This document shows positions 49,570 to 57,424 of a stretch of DNA of 64,000 nucleotides, in pieces; position 1 is the stretch's first letter; the number at the start of each line of letters is the position of its first letter. The translations under genes and the position numbers were made by a program. The notes under the pieces are model-generated. The model did not search any database. It saw nothing but the letters and a program-made list of their open reading frames with translations, and had not been told where the DNA came from. The DNA is from an uncultured Myxococcales bacterium (lineage in GTDB: Bacteria; Myxococcota; Myxococcia; Myxococcales; Myxococcaceae), in the NCBI GenBank assembly GCA_937980205.1, contig CALJKW010000016.1, forward strand, positions 330,060 through 394,059. Direction: 5' to 3'.

Positions 49570-50753
49570 GGCGCCTTCACCTCGCACGGCACGAGCTCGA
49601 GCTGCACGTCGGCGAACGGCGGCCCCGAAGCGCCGGTCGCGGTCACCCGCGAGGGCGAGACGCCCTTCGACATCAGGAACACGCGGACGCTCTCTGCGCG
49701 CGCCGTCGCGAGGGCGGCGTTCGCGGCGGCCTTGCCGGTCGAGTCGCCGTGCCCCACGACGTGGATGCAGACGGCGCCCCGATCGAGCAGCGCGCGCGCG
49801 GCCTCGGACAGCAGGGCGCCCGAGCTCGCGGGGATCGCCGACGACTTGCGGTCGAAGCCGATCGAGCGCGAGAGCTCGAGCCGGGTGCCGCGCACCTGCA
49901 CGTCGCGGTAGGCGGGGCAGCCGAACTCAGCGGGCTCTCCGCGCGTGTCAGGGCAGCGATCGTCGACGTCGGCGACGCCGTCGACGTCGCGGTCGGGGCA
50001 GCCGAGCGCCGCCGCGGTCCCCGCCACGCGGACGCAGACGTCGTCCGAGTCGAGCACTCCGTCGCCGTCGTCGTCTGCGTCGGGGCAGCCGTCGTCGTCT
50101 TCCCAGCCGTCGCGATCTTCCGCCAGGTTCGGGCAGCGGTCCGCGGGAGCTGCGAGGCCGTCTCCGTCGGGGTCTGCCGGGGCAGCCGGTGTGCGCGGCG
50201 GAGTGGGCTCGGTGCGTGGCGGCGGCGTCGGCTCGGGCGCCGGCGTCTTCCGCTCGCCGAGGAACGTGAGCTCGACGGAGAGCCCTCCCACGAACACCGT
50301 CGCGTCTCGCGTCGGGTACGTCTCGGCGTCGGTCAGCCGGAACACCTGCTGCACGCCGAGCCAGGGTCCGAGCCCGACCGGCCCGACGTCGAAGTGCACG
50401 CCGGCGCTCACGTGAAAGCCCAGCCGATCGAGGGGCCCGGTGCGCACGTACTGCAGCGAGAGCTCGCCGAACGGCCGCCACCAGCTCTCGCTCGGCCGGT
50501 GGATGCGGAGCATCGGTCCGAGCGCGATGAGACTGGCCGGGCCGAACGGCGACGTCGACCGGCGGCTGACGAAGACGTACGCCACACGCGCGCCGACCTC
50601 GAGGAACGGGAGGACCCGGTAGCCGCCGGCCACGCTCACGTCGAAGCCGGTTCCGAACCAGTCGCGCGCGGGGGCCGTCAGCGGCTGCGCGACGCCGATC
50701 TCGAGGCGCGCCGCCACTTCGGCCGAAGCCGCCGTGCCGCAGAGCAGCAGCAT
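49566..50753 (-). CDS. OmpA-like outer-membrane protein with thrombospondin type-3-like repeats
   Basis: 395 residues from ATG 50753 (MLLLCGTAASAEV). The N-terminal half is a beta-barrel-like region (VSVAGGYRVLPFLEVGARVA). A Pro-rich linker leads to acidic calcium-repeat motifs (DPDGDGLAAPADRCPN, DDDGDGVLDSDDVC, DVDGVADVDDRCPD). The end is an OmpA domain (IHVVGHGDSTGKAAANAALA, RAESVRVFLMSKGVSPSRV) that binds peptidoglycan. ATC 50771, with GGGGAG 7 bases upstream, would give a better signal (MRSAIAMLLLCGTAASA). Its stop is coupled to the Cys-rich gene. Confidence 0.85.
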   Translation of the reverse strand: MLLLCGTAASAEVAARLEIGVAQPLTAPARDWFGTGFDVSVAGGYRVLPFLEVGARVAYVFVSRRSTSPFGPASLIALGPMLRIHRPSESWWRPFGELSLQYVRTGPLDRLGFHVSAGVHFDVGPVGLGPWLGVQQVFRLTDAETYPTRDATVFVGGLSVELTFLGERKTPAPEPTPPPRTEPTPPRTPAAPADPDGDGLAAPADRCPNLAEDRDGWEDDDGCPDADDDGDGVLDSDDVCVRVAGTAAALGCPDRDVDGVADVDDRCPDTRGEPAEFGCPAYRDVQVRGTRLELSRSIGFDRKSSAIPASSGALLSEAARALLDRGAVCIHVVGHGDSTGKAAANAALATARAESVRVFLMSKGVSPSRVTATGASGPPFADVQLELVPCEVKAP

Positions 50754-50836
50754 TGCGATCGCGCTTCTGATGGCGGGCTCCCCTGCGAAGGACGCAGGAG
50801 TGTAACCGGGGGACGGGCCGCGTGAACCTGAACGTG

Positions 50837-50899
50837 CGGGACGGGGACGTTCGGGGACGGGGACGTTCGGGGACGGGGACGTTCGGGGACGGGGACGTG
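50837..50899. repeat. 16-bp minisatellite, GGGGACGTT core
   Basis: Unit CGGGGACGGGGACGTT starts at 50852 and 50868, with partial copies at 50837 (15 bp) and 50884. Non-coding, upstream of the OmpA-like gene (minus strand). Confidence 0.88.
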
Positions 50900-50953
50900 G
50901 GCGTGGGACGTGGCCGAGTACGTGAACGACTCGACGGGCCCGGGTTCGTTCAG

Positions 50954-51001
50954 GGGAACGTTGGCGGGGACGTTGGCGGGGACGTTGGCGGGGACGTTGG
51001 C
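50954..51001. repeat. 12-bp minisatellite, GGGGACGTTGGC
   Basis: Four copies of GGGGACGTTGGC (the first with GGGAACGTT), the last ending three bases before the stop of the ABC ATPase gene. Shares the GGGGACGTT core with the 16-bp array 55 bases away. Confidence 0.88.
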
Positions 51002-51004
51002 GGG

Positions 51005-52006
51005 TTACGCGTACAGGCGTGCCTTCGTGATGCGCACCGGCACCCGCTCGCCCGGGGCCAGCCTCACCGACGCCGGCGCCAGCGCGCGCACCATCGTGCC
51101 CGCCACGTCGAGGCGCACTTCCGTCGAGTGGCCGAGGAAGAGGCTCGCGACGCACGTGAGCGTGGTCGGGCCTTCGCCGACGCTCAGCGCTTCGGGTCGC
51201 ACCACGAGGAACTTCGCGTTCTCGACCCGCTCGGCGTCGGCGGGCAGCGCGAGCCGGTGCTCTGCGCACAGGAAGTCGGCGCCTTCGACGCGGCCTTCCA
51301 GCACGTTCGCTCCGCCGACGAACGCCGCGACGAACGGCGTCGCAGGCCGCTCGTACAGCTCGCGCGGAGGAGCGAGCTGCTCGATGACTCCTTTGTTCAT
51401 CACCGCCACGCGGTCGGCCAGCGCGAGCGCTTCGGACTGGTCGTGCGTGACGTAGATCATCGTCGTGCCGAGCCGTGCGCGCAGCGCGGCGATCTCGGCG
51501 CGCAGATCTTCCCGCAGCGCCGCATCGAGGTTCGACAGCGGCTCGTCGAGCAGCAGCACCTTCGGCGAAGCCACCAGCGCGCGGGCGAGCGCGACGCGCT
51601 GAAGCTGGCCGCCGCTCAGGGCGTGGGGCATGCGGTCGGCGAGCGCTTCGAGCCGCACCCAGCCGAGCGCCTGCTTCACCAATTCGTCGCGGCTCGCGAC
51701 GCCCTTGAGCTTCAGCGGGTACTCGACGTTCTGCGCGACCGTCTTGTGCGGCCAGACCGCGTAGCTCTGGAAGACCATGCCGAGCCCGCGCTCTTCCGGC
51801 GGCACCGCGTTCACCTCGCGGCCGTCGATCATCACCCGGCCGCGGTCGGCGCGCTCGAGGCCGGCGATGATCCGCAGCGTCGTCGTCTTGCCGCAGCCCG
51901 ACGGGCCGAGCAGCGCCAGCATCTCGCCCCGCGCGATCTCGAGCGACAGCCCTTTGACCACCGGGTTCTTGCCGTACGCCTTGTGCACCTGCTCGAGCGT
52001 GACCAC
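51005..52006 (-). CDS. ABC transporter ATP-binding protein (FbpC/PotA class)
   Basis: 333 residues from GTG 52006. Walker A LLGPSGCGKTTT, signature LSGGQLQRVALARAL, Walker B LLLDEPLSNLD, H-loop VTHDQSEALALA. C-terminal TOBE-like part (VVRPEALSVGEGPTTLT). Energises the permease at 52008-53654, one base before it. Confidence 0.93.
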   Translation of the reverse strand: MVTLEQVHKAYGKNPVVKGLSLEIARGEMLALLGPSGCGKTTTLRIIAGLERADRGRVMIDGREVNAVPPEERGLGMVFQSYAVWPHKTVAQNVEYPLKLKGVASRDELVKQALGWVRLEALADRMPHALSGGQLQRVALARALVASPKVLLLDEPLSNLDAALREDLRAEIAALRARLGTTMIYVTHDQSEALALADRVAVMNKGVIEQLAPPRELYERPATPFVAAFVGGANVLEGRVEGADFLCAEHRLALPADAERVENAKFLVVRPEALSVGEGPTTLTCVASLFLGHSTEVRLDVAGTMVRALAPASVRLAPGERVPVRITKARLYA

Positions 52007-52007
52007 G

Positions 52008-53654
52008 TCAGGCCTCGGCCTTTCTGGCGCTGACGCCCGCGCGGACGCCGAGCACCGCGAGCACGAAGAGCACGAACGCGCAGGCGATGACGGCGGCCGA
52101 GGCCGGGTCGGCGTAGCTCTGCAGCTCGAACAAGAGGGTGCCCAGCACGTCGCGGCCCGCGGGCACCAGCAGCACCGCCAGCGTGAGCTCGGTGGCGCAG
52201 GTGAGGAACGTCAGCGTGAACGCGGCGAACAGCGGAGCCTCGAGCTGCGGCAGCACCGCGTCCCAGAACGCCCGCGTCGGGCCCGCGCCGCTGACCCGCG
52301 CCGCCTCGGCGAGCGACGGGTCGACGCGCGCGAGGCCCTCGGCGGCGTTGCGCGTCCCGAACGCGAGGTGCTTCGCCACCCACGCGAGCAGCAGGAGCCA
52401 CAGCGTGTTCGCGAGCGCGAGCACGAGCGCGAAGCGGTCCATGAAGATGAAGCGCAGGTCGCGCGAGAACGCCACGAGCAGCGCGATCGCGAGCACGGTG
52501 CCCGGCACCGCGTACGGCCAGGCCGCCAGCAGCTCGGCGGTGCGGCCGAGCGCGACGGATCGCCTGCGGATCATCGCGAGCGCCAGGCCCAGCGCCGTCA
52601 CGAGCACCGCGGCCGCCAGCGCGAGCGCGAGGCTGCGCCACGTGGCGTCGAGGGTGCGCGCGTCGGTGAGCACGCGTCCCCAGTGCGAGGCGGTGAGGGT
52701 GCCCGCCGGGGTCGTGAGCGAGGTGAGCGCGACGGCGGCGAGCGGAGCGACGATGAGCGCCGCGGCGAGCACGCTCACCGCGACGGCGAGCGGCGCCCGC
52801 GTGGGCCCCAGCTGCAGCGCGCGCTGCTTGAGGCCCTTGCCGGAGAGCAGCGCGGTGCGGCCCGAGCGGCCCAGCAGGCGGCTCAGCGCCAGCACGACGA
52901 TCGCGATGACCAGCAGCTGCAGCGACAGCGCCGTGGCGGTCCACAGGCCGCCCGGCCCCATCAGCATCTCGGAGTAGATGCGCGTGGTCAGCGTCGGCGT
53001 CGGCGGAGTCGCGGTGACGCCGAGCAGGTAGGGGACCCCGAACGACGCGGCGGCGAAGAGGAAGACGAGCGCGGCGCCGGACGCGGCCGCGGGCAGCGCG
53101 AGGCGCACCGGCACCGCGAGCAGTGTGCGCAGCGGGCCCGCGCCGCAGATGCGCGCCGCCTCTTCCAGCGACGGGTCGATGCGCGCGAGCACCGCGGCCG
53201 CCGGCAGCATCACGAGCGGCAGGCCGGCCCCGCCGAGCACGAAGGCGATGCCGCCCGTCGAGTAGATGTCGAACGTCGCGGCGCCGCCGAGCAGCCGGTT
53301 GAGCAGCCCGGCCTTCGGGTTCGCGAGCGCGATCCACCCCATGCACCAGATGTACGGAGGGATCGCCGTCGGCAGCGTGAACGCCGCACGCAGCGCCCGG
53401 CGGCCCGGCAGATCCGTTCGCTCGAGGAGCACCGCCAGCGGCAGGCCGAGCCCGAAGGAGAGCAGCGCGGCGCCGATCGACGTGAGCAGGGTGCCGCGCA
53501 GCGCGTGCAGCGTGGCGGGGTCGGACCAGAGGGGGAAGAGGCCCGGGCCTTCGCTGCTCGAGGCGCGCACGAGCAGCACGATCAGCGGGACGACGGTGAA
53601 CGCGACGAGCAGCGCGATGAGGCCGACGCCGGCCGCGAGGAAGAGCCGCCTCAC
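52008..53654 (-). CDS. double-domain ABC permease (FbpB-like)
   Basis: 548 residues from GTG 53654, overlapping the stop of the binding-protein gene. About 12 membrane helices in two similar halves, each with an EAA motif (LEEAARICGAGPLRTLLAVP and LAEAARVSGAGPTRAFWDAV). Typical of iron(III), thiamin or aminoethylphosphonate importers with fused permeases. Confidence 0.92.
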   Translation of the reverse strand: MRRLFLAAGVGLIALLVAFTVVPLIVLLVRASSSEGPGLFPLWSDPATLHALRGTLLTSIGAALLSFGLGLPLAVLLERTDLPGRRALRAAFTLPTAIPPYIWCMGWIALANPKAGLLNRLLGGAATFDIYSTGGIAFVLGGAGLPLVMLPAAAVLARIDPSLEEAARICGAGPLRTLLAVPVRLALPAAASGAALVFLFAAASFGVPYLLGVTATPPTPTLTTRIYSEMLMGPGGLWTATALSLQLLVIAIVVLALSRLLGRSGRTALLSGKGLKQRALQLGPTRAPLAVAVSVLAAALIVAPLAAVALTSLTTPAGTLTASHWGRVLTDARTLDATWRSLALALAAAVLVTALGLALAMIRRRSVALGRTAELLAAWPYAVPGTVLAIALLVAFSRDLRFIFMDRFALVLALANTLWLLLLAWVAKHLAFGTRNAAEGLARVDPSLAEAARVSGAGPTRAFWDAVLPQLEAPLFAAFTLTFLTCATELTLAVLLVPAGRDVLGTLLFELQSYADPASAAVIACAFVLFVLAVLGVRAGVSARKAEA

Positions 53655-54706
53655 TTCGCGAACGCCTCCGCGAATGCCGCCTTCAGATTCGCTCCGTCGC
53701 GCTCGCCGCGCTCGAGCAGCTCGGGGGTCCACCGCTGCGACGACTTCATCAGCTCGTCGAGGCCGCGCTCGCCGCGCGGGCCGGGCTGGCGGGGATCGAT
53801 CGCGTGCATGTCGCCCGGCGCGACGATGAGCGCCTGCGCCTTCGGAGACATCAGCACGTCGTAGACCGCGCGCGCCGCGACCGGGTTGCGCGAGCTCGCG
53901 AACATGCCGATGAACCCGGGGATGACGACGGCTCCGTCCGAAGGCCACACCGTCTCGATCGGCGACCCCTTGGCCTTCGCGGCGAGCGCGTTCTCCAGCA
54001 GCAGGACTCCGACCGTCGCTTCGCCACCTTCGAGCTTCTGCAGCACCGCGGCGTTGCCTCCGGCGACGCGCGCCTCGTTCGCGCGCAGCTTGCCGAACCA
54101 GTCGGCGCCGAGCGCGTGCTCCATGAAGACGGCCCAGGTGAAGGCGGTGCCGGACGTCAGCGGGTCGCCGAGCGCGACCTCTGACTTGAAGCGCGCGTCG
54201 CTCAGGCTCGCGAACGACTCGGGCGGAGACGCGAGGTCGCGCCGGTGCACGAGCACCATCGTCGACAGGCGCAGCGCCGCGTACGTCCCGTCGAGATCCA
54301 CGAGCTCTCGCGGCGCCCGCAGCGCGTTCGGAGAGACGTACCTGGCGAGCCGCCCCTCGCGCGAGAGCCGCGCGTAGAGAAACGGATCGCTCGTGGCGAG
54401 CAGATCGGCCTGCGTTCCCCCCGCGGACAGCTCGGCCTCGAGCCGGCTCAGCACCTTCTCACTGCCGGCCTGGAACCAGTGCACCTGCACCGCCGGCAGC
54501 TCGCTCTTGAGGACCGGGTCGAGCGCGTCGAGCACATGGCGGTACATGGACGTATAGATCCACACATCGCCAGCGGGGCTCGATGAGGCGCAGGCCGCGG
54601 TCGTCGCGGGGGCCGCGCTCTCGATCCGGCAACTCGCCAGCACCAGCACCGACAACAGCGTTTGCGCAGCTACCGCCCTCACGGTGTGTGCCCCCTTAGC
54701 CCACAT
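53651..54706 (-). CDS. ABC transporter substrate-binding lipoprotein
   Basis: 351 residues from ATG 54706 (with CGGAG nearby); GTG 54682 is possible. Lipobox VLASCRI. WIYTSMYRHVLDALDPVLKS, GTQADLLATSDPFLYARLSR, SGTAFTWAVFMEHALGADWF and YDVLMSPKAQALIV follow the FbpA/AfuA fold. The Tyr-Tyr pair that binds iron in FbpA is not evident at the expected site, so iron is not proven; aminoethylphosphonate is an alternative. Confidence 0.88.
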   Translation of the reverse strand: MWAKGAHTVRAVAAQTLLSVLVLASCRIESAAPATTAACASSSPAGDVWIYTSMYRHVLDALDPVLKSELPAVQVHWFQAGSEKVLSRLEAELSAGGTQADLLATSDPFLYARLSREGRLARYVSPNALRAPRELVDLDGTYAALRLSTMVLVHRRDLASPPESFASLSDARFKSEVALGDPLTSGTAFTWAVFMEHALGADWFGKLRANEARVAGGNAAVLQKLEGGEATVGVLLLENALAAKAKGSPIETVWPSDGAVVIPGFIGMFASSRNPVAARAVYDVLMSPKAQALIVAPGDMHAIDPRQPGPRGERGLDELMKSSQRWTPELLERGERDGANLKAAFAEAFAK

Positions 54707-54753
54707 TGACTCCGCTTTCCTGATCCCCGCATTAATCGCATCCCTCGCTCGCC

Positions 54754-55794
54754 ATGATCTCGGACACCACTGAGCTGGAGCTTCCCCGGGGCCTCGTCGC
54801 CGAACAGTCGTGGGCGAAGCGCGCGAAGGACGAGGTCGTCCGCTTCTTCCCCGCGTGGATGTTCTTCTTCTACGCGTGCCTGCTGCTGAACACGGGCCTG
54901 ACGAACTTCAGCCCCCCCAAGCCCGAGCTGTCGGCGAACGCGTTCTTCCCGCTGGCGGTGTTCGTCGGCTTCTACCTGGTGCGCGCGGCGCGCGCGCCCG
55001 ACGTCGAGCACCGCTGGGCGATGGCGTTCACGGTGATGGGGCTCGCGATCCTCTGCCCGCTCATCAACATCGCGTACCACAGCCCCTCGCCCGTCACCGG
55101 CCGCGGTCTGCTCGTCGCGTTCGAGGTGTCGAACATCGTCTGGGCGGCGGTGATGATCTGGCACGCGCGGAGACCGAAGCGCGGGCACGTGTGGCTCTTC
55201 TTCGGCGTCAGCTTCCTCTACGGCCTCTTGCTCGAGAACGGCGGCATCGTGCTCGGCTTCTTCCACGAGACGAACCTCGAGCTGACGATGATGAAGCCGC
55301 TCGTGGCGCCCGGCGCGACGATGATCGGCTGGTGCATCGTCCTCTACATCGCGACGTTCGTCGTCTGGCACATCCGCAAGTGGGTGCCGCAGCTGCGCAA
55401 GTACAACGCGCTGTCGGGCCTGCTCGTCGCCGTCTTCGCCACGATGTTGGACCTGCAGATCGACCCGCTCGCCACCGCCTCGGGCGCGTGGGTGTGGGAC
55501 GCGTCGCTGCCGCCGTGGTTCCACGGCGTGCCGCTGGTGAACTTCGTCGCGTGGGTCTGCGCGCTCACGCCGTTCGCCTGGGCGATGTTCCGCACGCAGG
55601 AGCGCTTCGCCATCGCCGACGGCGGCGTGTGGACGAAGGCTGCGCTCAAGGACATGGTCGTCGCCGTGCCGGGCGCGCTCATCGTCGCCGCGCTGATGTT
55701 CATGATCTCGATGGGCCTGCTCGAAGGCCTCAACGGCCCGTCCTGGACCCTGCTGAACGTGTTCACCTCGAACGTGCTCGCGGTCTTGTCCTGA
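54754..55794 (+). CDS. CruF-like carotenoid biosynthesis membrane protein
   Basis: 346 residues with about 8 membrane helices. FLYGLLLENGGIVLGFFHE, MLDLQIDPLATASGAWVWD and WFHGVPLVNFVAWVCALTPF match the Caroten_synth family (PF04240). CruF hydrates lycopene-type carotenoids at C-1,2. No other carotenoid gene is in the window. The N-terminus has a basic amphipathic lead (LVAEQSWAKRAKDEVVRFF). Confidence 0.82.
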   Translation: MISDTTELELPRGLVAEQSWAKRAKDEVVRFFPAWMFFFYACLLLNTGLTNFSPPKPELSANAFFPLAVFVGFYLVRAARAPDVEHRWAMAFTVMGLAILCPLINIAYHSPSPVTGRGLLVAFEVSNIVWAAVMIWHARRPKRGHVWLFFGVSFLYGLLLENGGIVLGFFHETNLELTMMKPLVAPGATMIGWCIVLYIATFVVWHIRKWVPQLRKYNALSGLLVAVFATMLDLQIDPLATASGAWVWDASLPPWFHGVPLVNFVAWVCALTPFAWAMFRTQERFAIADGGVWTKAALKDMVVAVPGALIVAALMFMISMGLLEGLNGPSWTLLNVFTSNVLAVLS

Positions 55795-55900
55795 CGCTCG
55801 GCCTTCGCCCGTGACGGGCCCGCCGGGCGCCGTCGTCCCTCCGTAACAGCCCGATCTCGCAAGCCGGCGTAGGGGCTTCACAGCGCCCCCGGCTTTGTGC

Positions 55901-55929
55901 TTGCATCTGATTTTGAGAATCAATATCAA
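55901..55929 (+). promoter_or_regulatory. sigma70-type promoter with Fur box for bfd-bfr
   Basis: TTGCAT (55901-55906), 17-base spacer and TATCAA (55924-55929) form a plausible promoter. GATTTTGAGAATCAATATC (55909-55927) agrees with 15 of 19 positions of the Fur box GATAATGATAATCATTATC and covers the spacer and -10. The start codon of bfd is 24 bases after the -10. Iron repression is therefore likely. Confidence 0.75.
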
Positions 55930-55952
55930 CGCGGTCCGGGAGCGGTAACGAA

Positions 55953-56177
55953 ATGTTCGTGTGCATCTGCAAGGCAGTGAGCCAGCGAGAGGTCGGCGAG
56001 GCGATCGATGCGGGCGCGTGCTCCATCGAAGCGGTGGGTCAGATGACCGGCGCAGGGACGGACTGCGGCGGGTGTCACCGTTCCATCACACGCGAGCTGT
56101 TGCGCGCCGGTGCGCTGCGAACTACCGATCCCGAAGAGGCTTGCTCCATGGCAGAAGGGGCTCCTCAACCCGGCTGA
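55953..56177 (+). CDS. bfd: bacterioferritin-associated ferredoxin
   Basis: 74 residues. Cys4, Cys6, Cys38 and Cys41 (CxC and CxxC) bind the [2Fe-2S] cluster of Bfd. Bfd reduces ferric iron in bacterioferritin so it can be released. A GGGAG ribosome site precedes the ATG. Controlled by the Fur-type promoter at 55901-55929 and followed by bfr. Confidence 0.93.
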   Translation: MFVCICKAVSQREVGEAIDAGACSIEAVGQMTGAGTDCGGCHRSITRELLRAGALRTTDPEEACSMAEGAPQPG

Positions 56178-56186
56178 GGAGGCCAC

Positions 56187-56663
56187 ATGAAGGGCGACCC
56201 GAAGGTTCTGCAGTATCTCAACGAGGTGCTGACCGGGGAGCTCACGGCCATCAACCAGTACTTCCTGCACTCGGAGCTCTGCGAGCACTGGGGCTACGGA
56301 AAGCTGCACAAGCACATCCGCAAAGAGTCGATCGACGAGATGAAGCACGCTGAGAAGCTGATGCACCGCATCTTGCTGCTCGACGGGCTGCCGAACGTGC
56401 AGCGGCTGGGCACGGTGCGCATCGGGCAGACGGTGCCCGAGCAGCTGAAGGTCGATCTCGAGACCGAGATGGAGGCCGTGACGCGCCTCAACGCCGCGAT
56501 TCCGTACTGCCGCAGCGTGAACGACAACGGCACCGCCGAGCTGTTCGAGGAGATCCTCGTCGAAGAGGAAGCCCACATCGACTGGATCGAGACGCAGCTC
56601 GAGGCGATCAAGCAGGTCGGCGAGCAGAACTACCTCGCGCAGCAGCTCGACAGCGACGAGTGA
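56187..56663 (+). CDS. bfr: bacterioferritin
   Basis: 158 residues, full length. LNEVLTGELTAINQYFLHSE and ESIDEMKHAEKLMHRILLLD contain the diiron Glu/His ligands and the Met that binds heme in bacterioferritin; EEILVEEEAHIDWIETQLEA is the C-terminal ligand helix. Stores iron as a 24-mer. Nine bases after bfd. Confidence 0.97.
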   Translation: MKGDPKVLQYLNEVLTGELTAINQYFLHSELCEHWGYGKLHKHIRKESIDEMKHAEKLMHRILLLDGLPNVQRLGTVRIGQTVPEQLKVDLETEMEAVTRLNAAIPYCRSVNDNGTAELFEEILVEEEAHIDWIETQLEAIKQVGEQNYLAQQLDSDE

Positions 56664-56666
56664 CGG

Positions 56667-57392
56667 TCAGGCCGGCAGCGCGGGCGTCCCACGGCCGCGC
56701 CAGCTTCCCGCGTAGGCGCCTTTGCGCAGCGCGTGGATGAAGCCGATCGGCTCGACGCCCCGGTCGTTCACGAACGGGTCGAACACGAGCGCCGGCGGGT
56801 CGGCGCCGTAGAGCTCGTGCGCGGTCACGCGCGCGAAGGCGGTGAAGGGGCCACGCGGGCGCGGCGAGGCCGCGAGCTCGAGGGTCGCCTCGCCCGAGGC
56901 GATGGCGTGCTGAAGCCGTGCGCGGCGCTCGCGCCAGTCGTGCCGGCCCGGCGGCGGCGGGTGCTCGGGGTGAAGGCGCAGCCAGATGCGGTCGAGCCCC
57001 GGCGCGCGGAACGGCGAGACGGCGAAGAAGTCGTTCGCGAGGTAGTTCTCGACGTGCGTGCTGAACGGCGCGAGCAGCGTCGTCCACGGGCGCTGAATCG
57101 TCGCGAACAGCAGGTGCTGCTTCGGGTCGTGCAGCGCGATCGCGCAGCCCAGCGCGTCGGGCCAGCGGGCGGCCTTCCACAGCGCGTTCGAGAAGCGCGC
57201 GATGCCCTGGCCGGCCAGCGCGCGGCCCAGCCGCACGAGCCGCAGCTCGTCGACCGGCACCGGCTCGACGGTGATGCGCACCAGATCGCCCCACGGGTGG
57301 AACGTGCGCGCGTGCCTGCCGCGGCTGGTCGAGGCGAAGAGTGGGGCAATCGCGCGGCCCAGCGCGGTTCCGAGGCGTTCCGAGAGTTGCAC
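56667..57392 (-). CDS. hypothetical protein, possibly catalase-like
   Basis: 241 residues from GTG 57392. No signal or membrane helix. VRITVEPVPVDELRLVRLGR, QRPWTTLLAPFSTHVENYLA and FALVFDPF-like (ALVFDPFVNDRGVEPIGFIH) segments have no match I can name; the early HPWGDL and the FSTHVENYLANDFF stretch vaguely recall catalase-related proteins. Convergent with bfr, 3 bases apart. Confidence 0.6.
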   Translation of the reverse strand: MQLSERLGTALGRAIAPLFASTSRGRHARTFHPWGDLVRITVEPVPVDELRLVRLGRALAGQGIARFSNALWKAARWPDALGCAIALHDPKQHLLFATIQRPWTTLLAPFSTHVENYLANDFFAVSPFRAPGLDRIWLRLHPEHPPPPGRHDWRERRARLQHAIASGEATLELAASPRPRGPFTAFARVTAHELYGADPPALVFDPFVNDRGVEPIGFIHALRKGAYAGSWRGRGTPALPA

Positions 57393-57424
57393 GGGCTACC
57401 CAGGAGCACTGGGCGTGCCAGACG

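Noticed and set aside
49566..51269. N-terminal extension of the OmpA-like frame past 50771
   Set aside because: The extension is translated minisatellite DNA and antisense of the ABC ATPase; no signal peptide would result.
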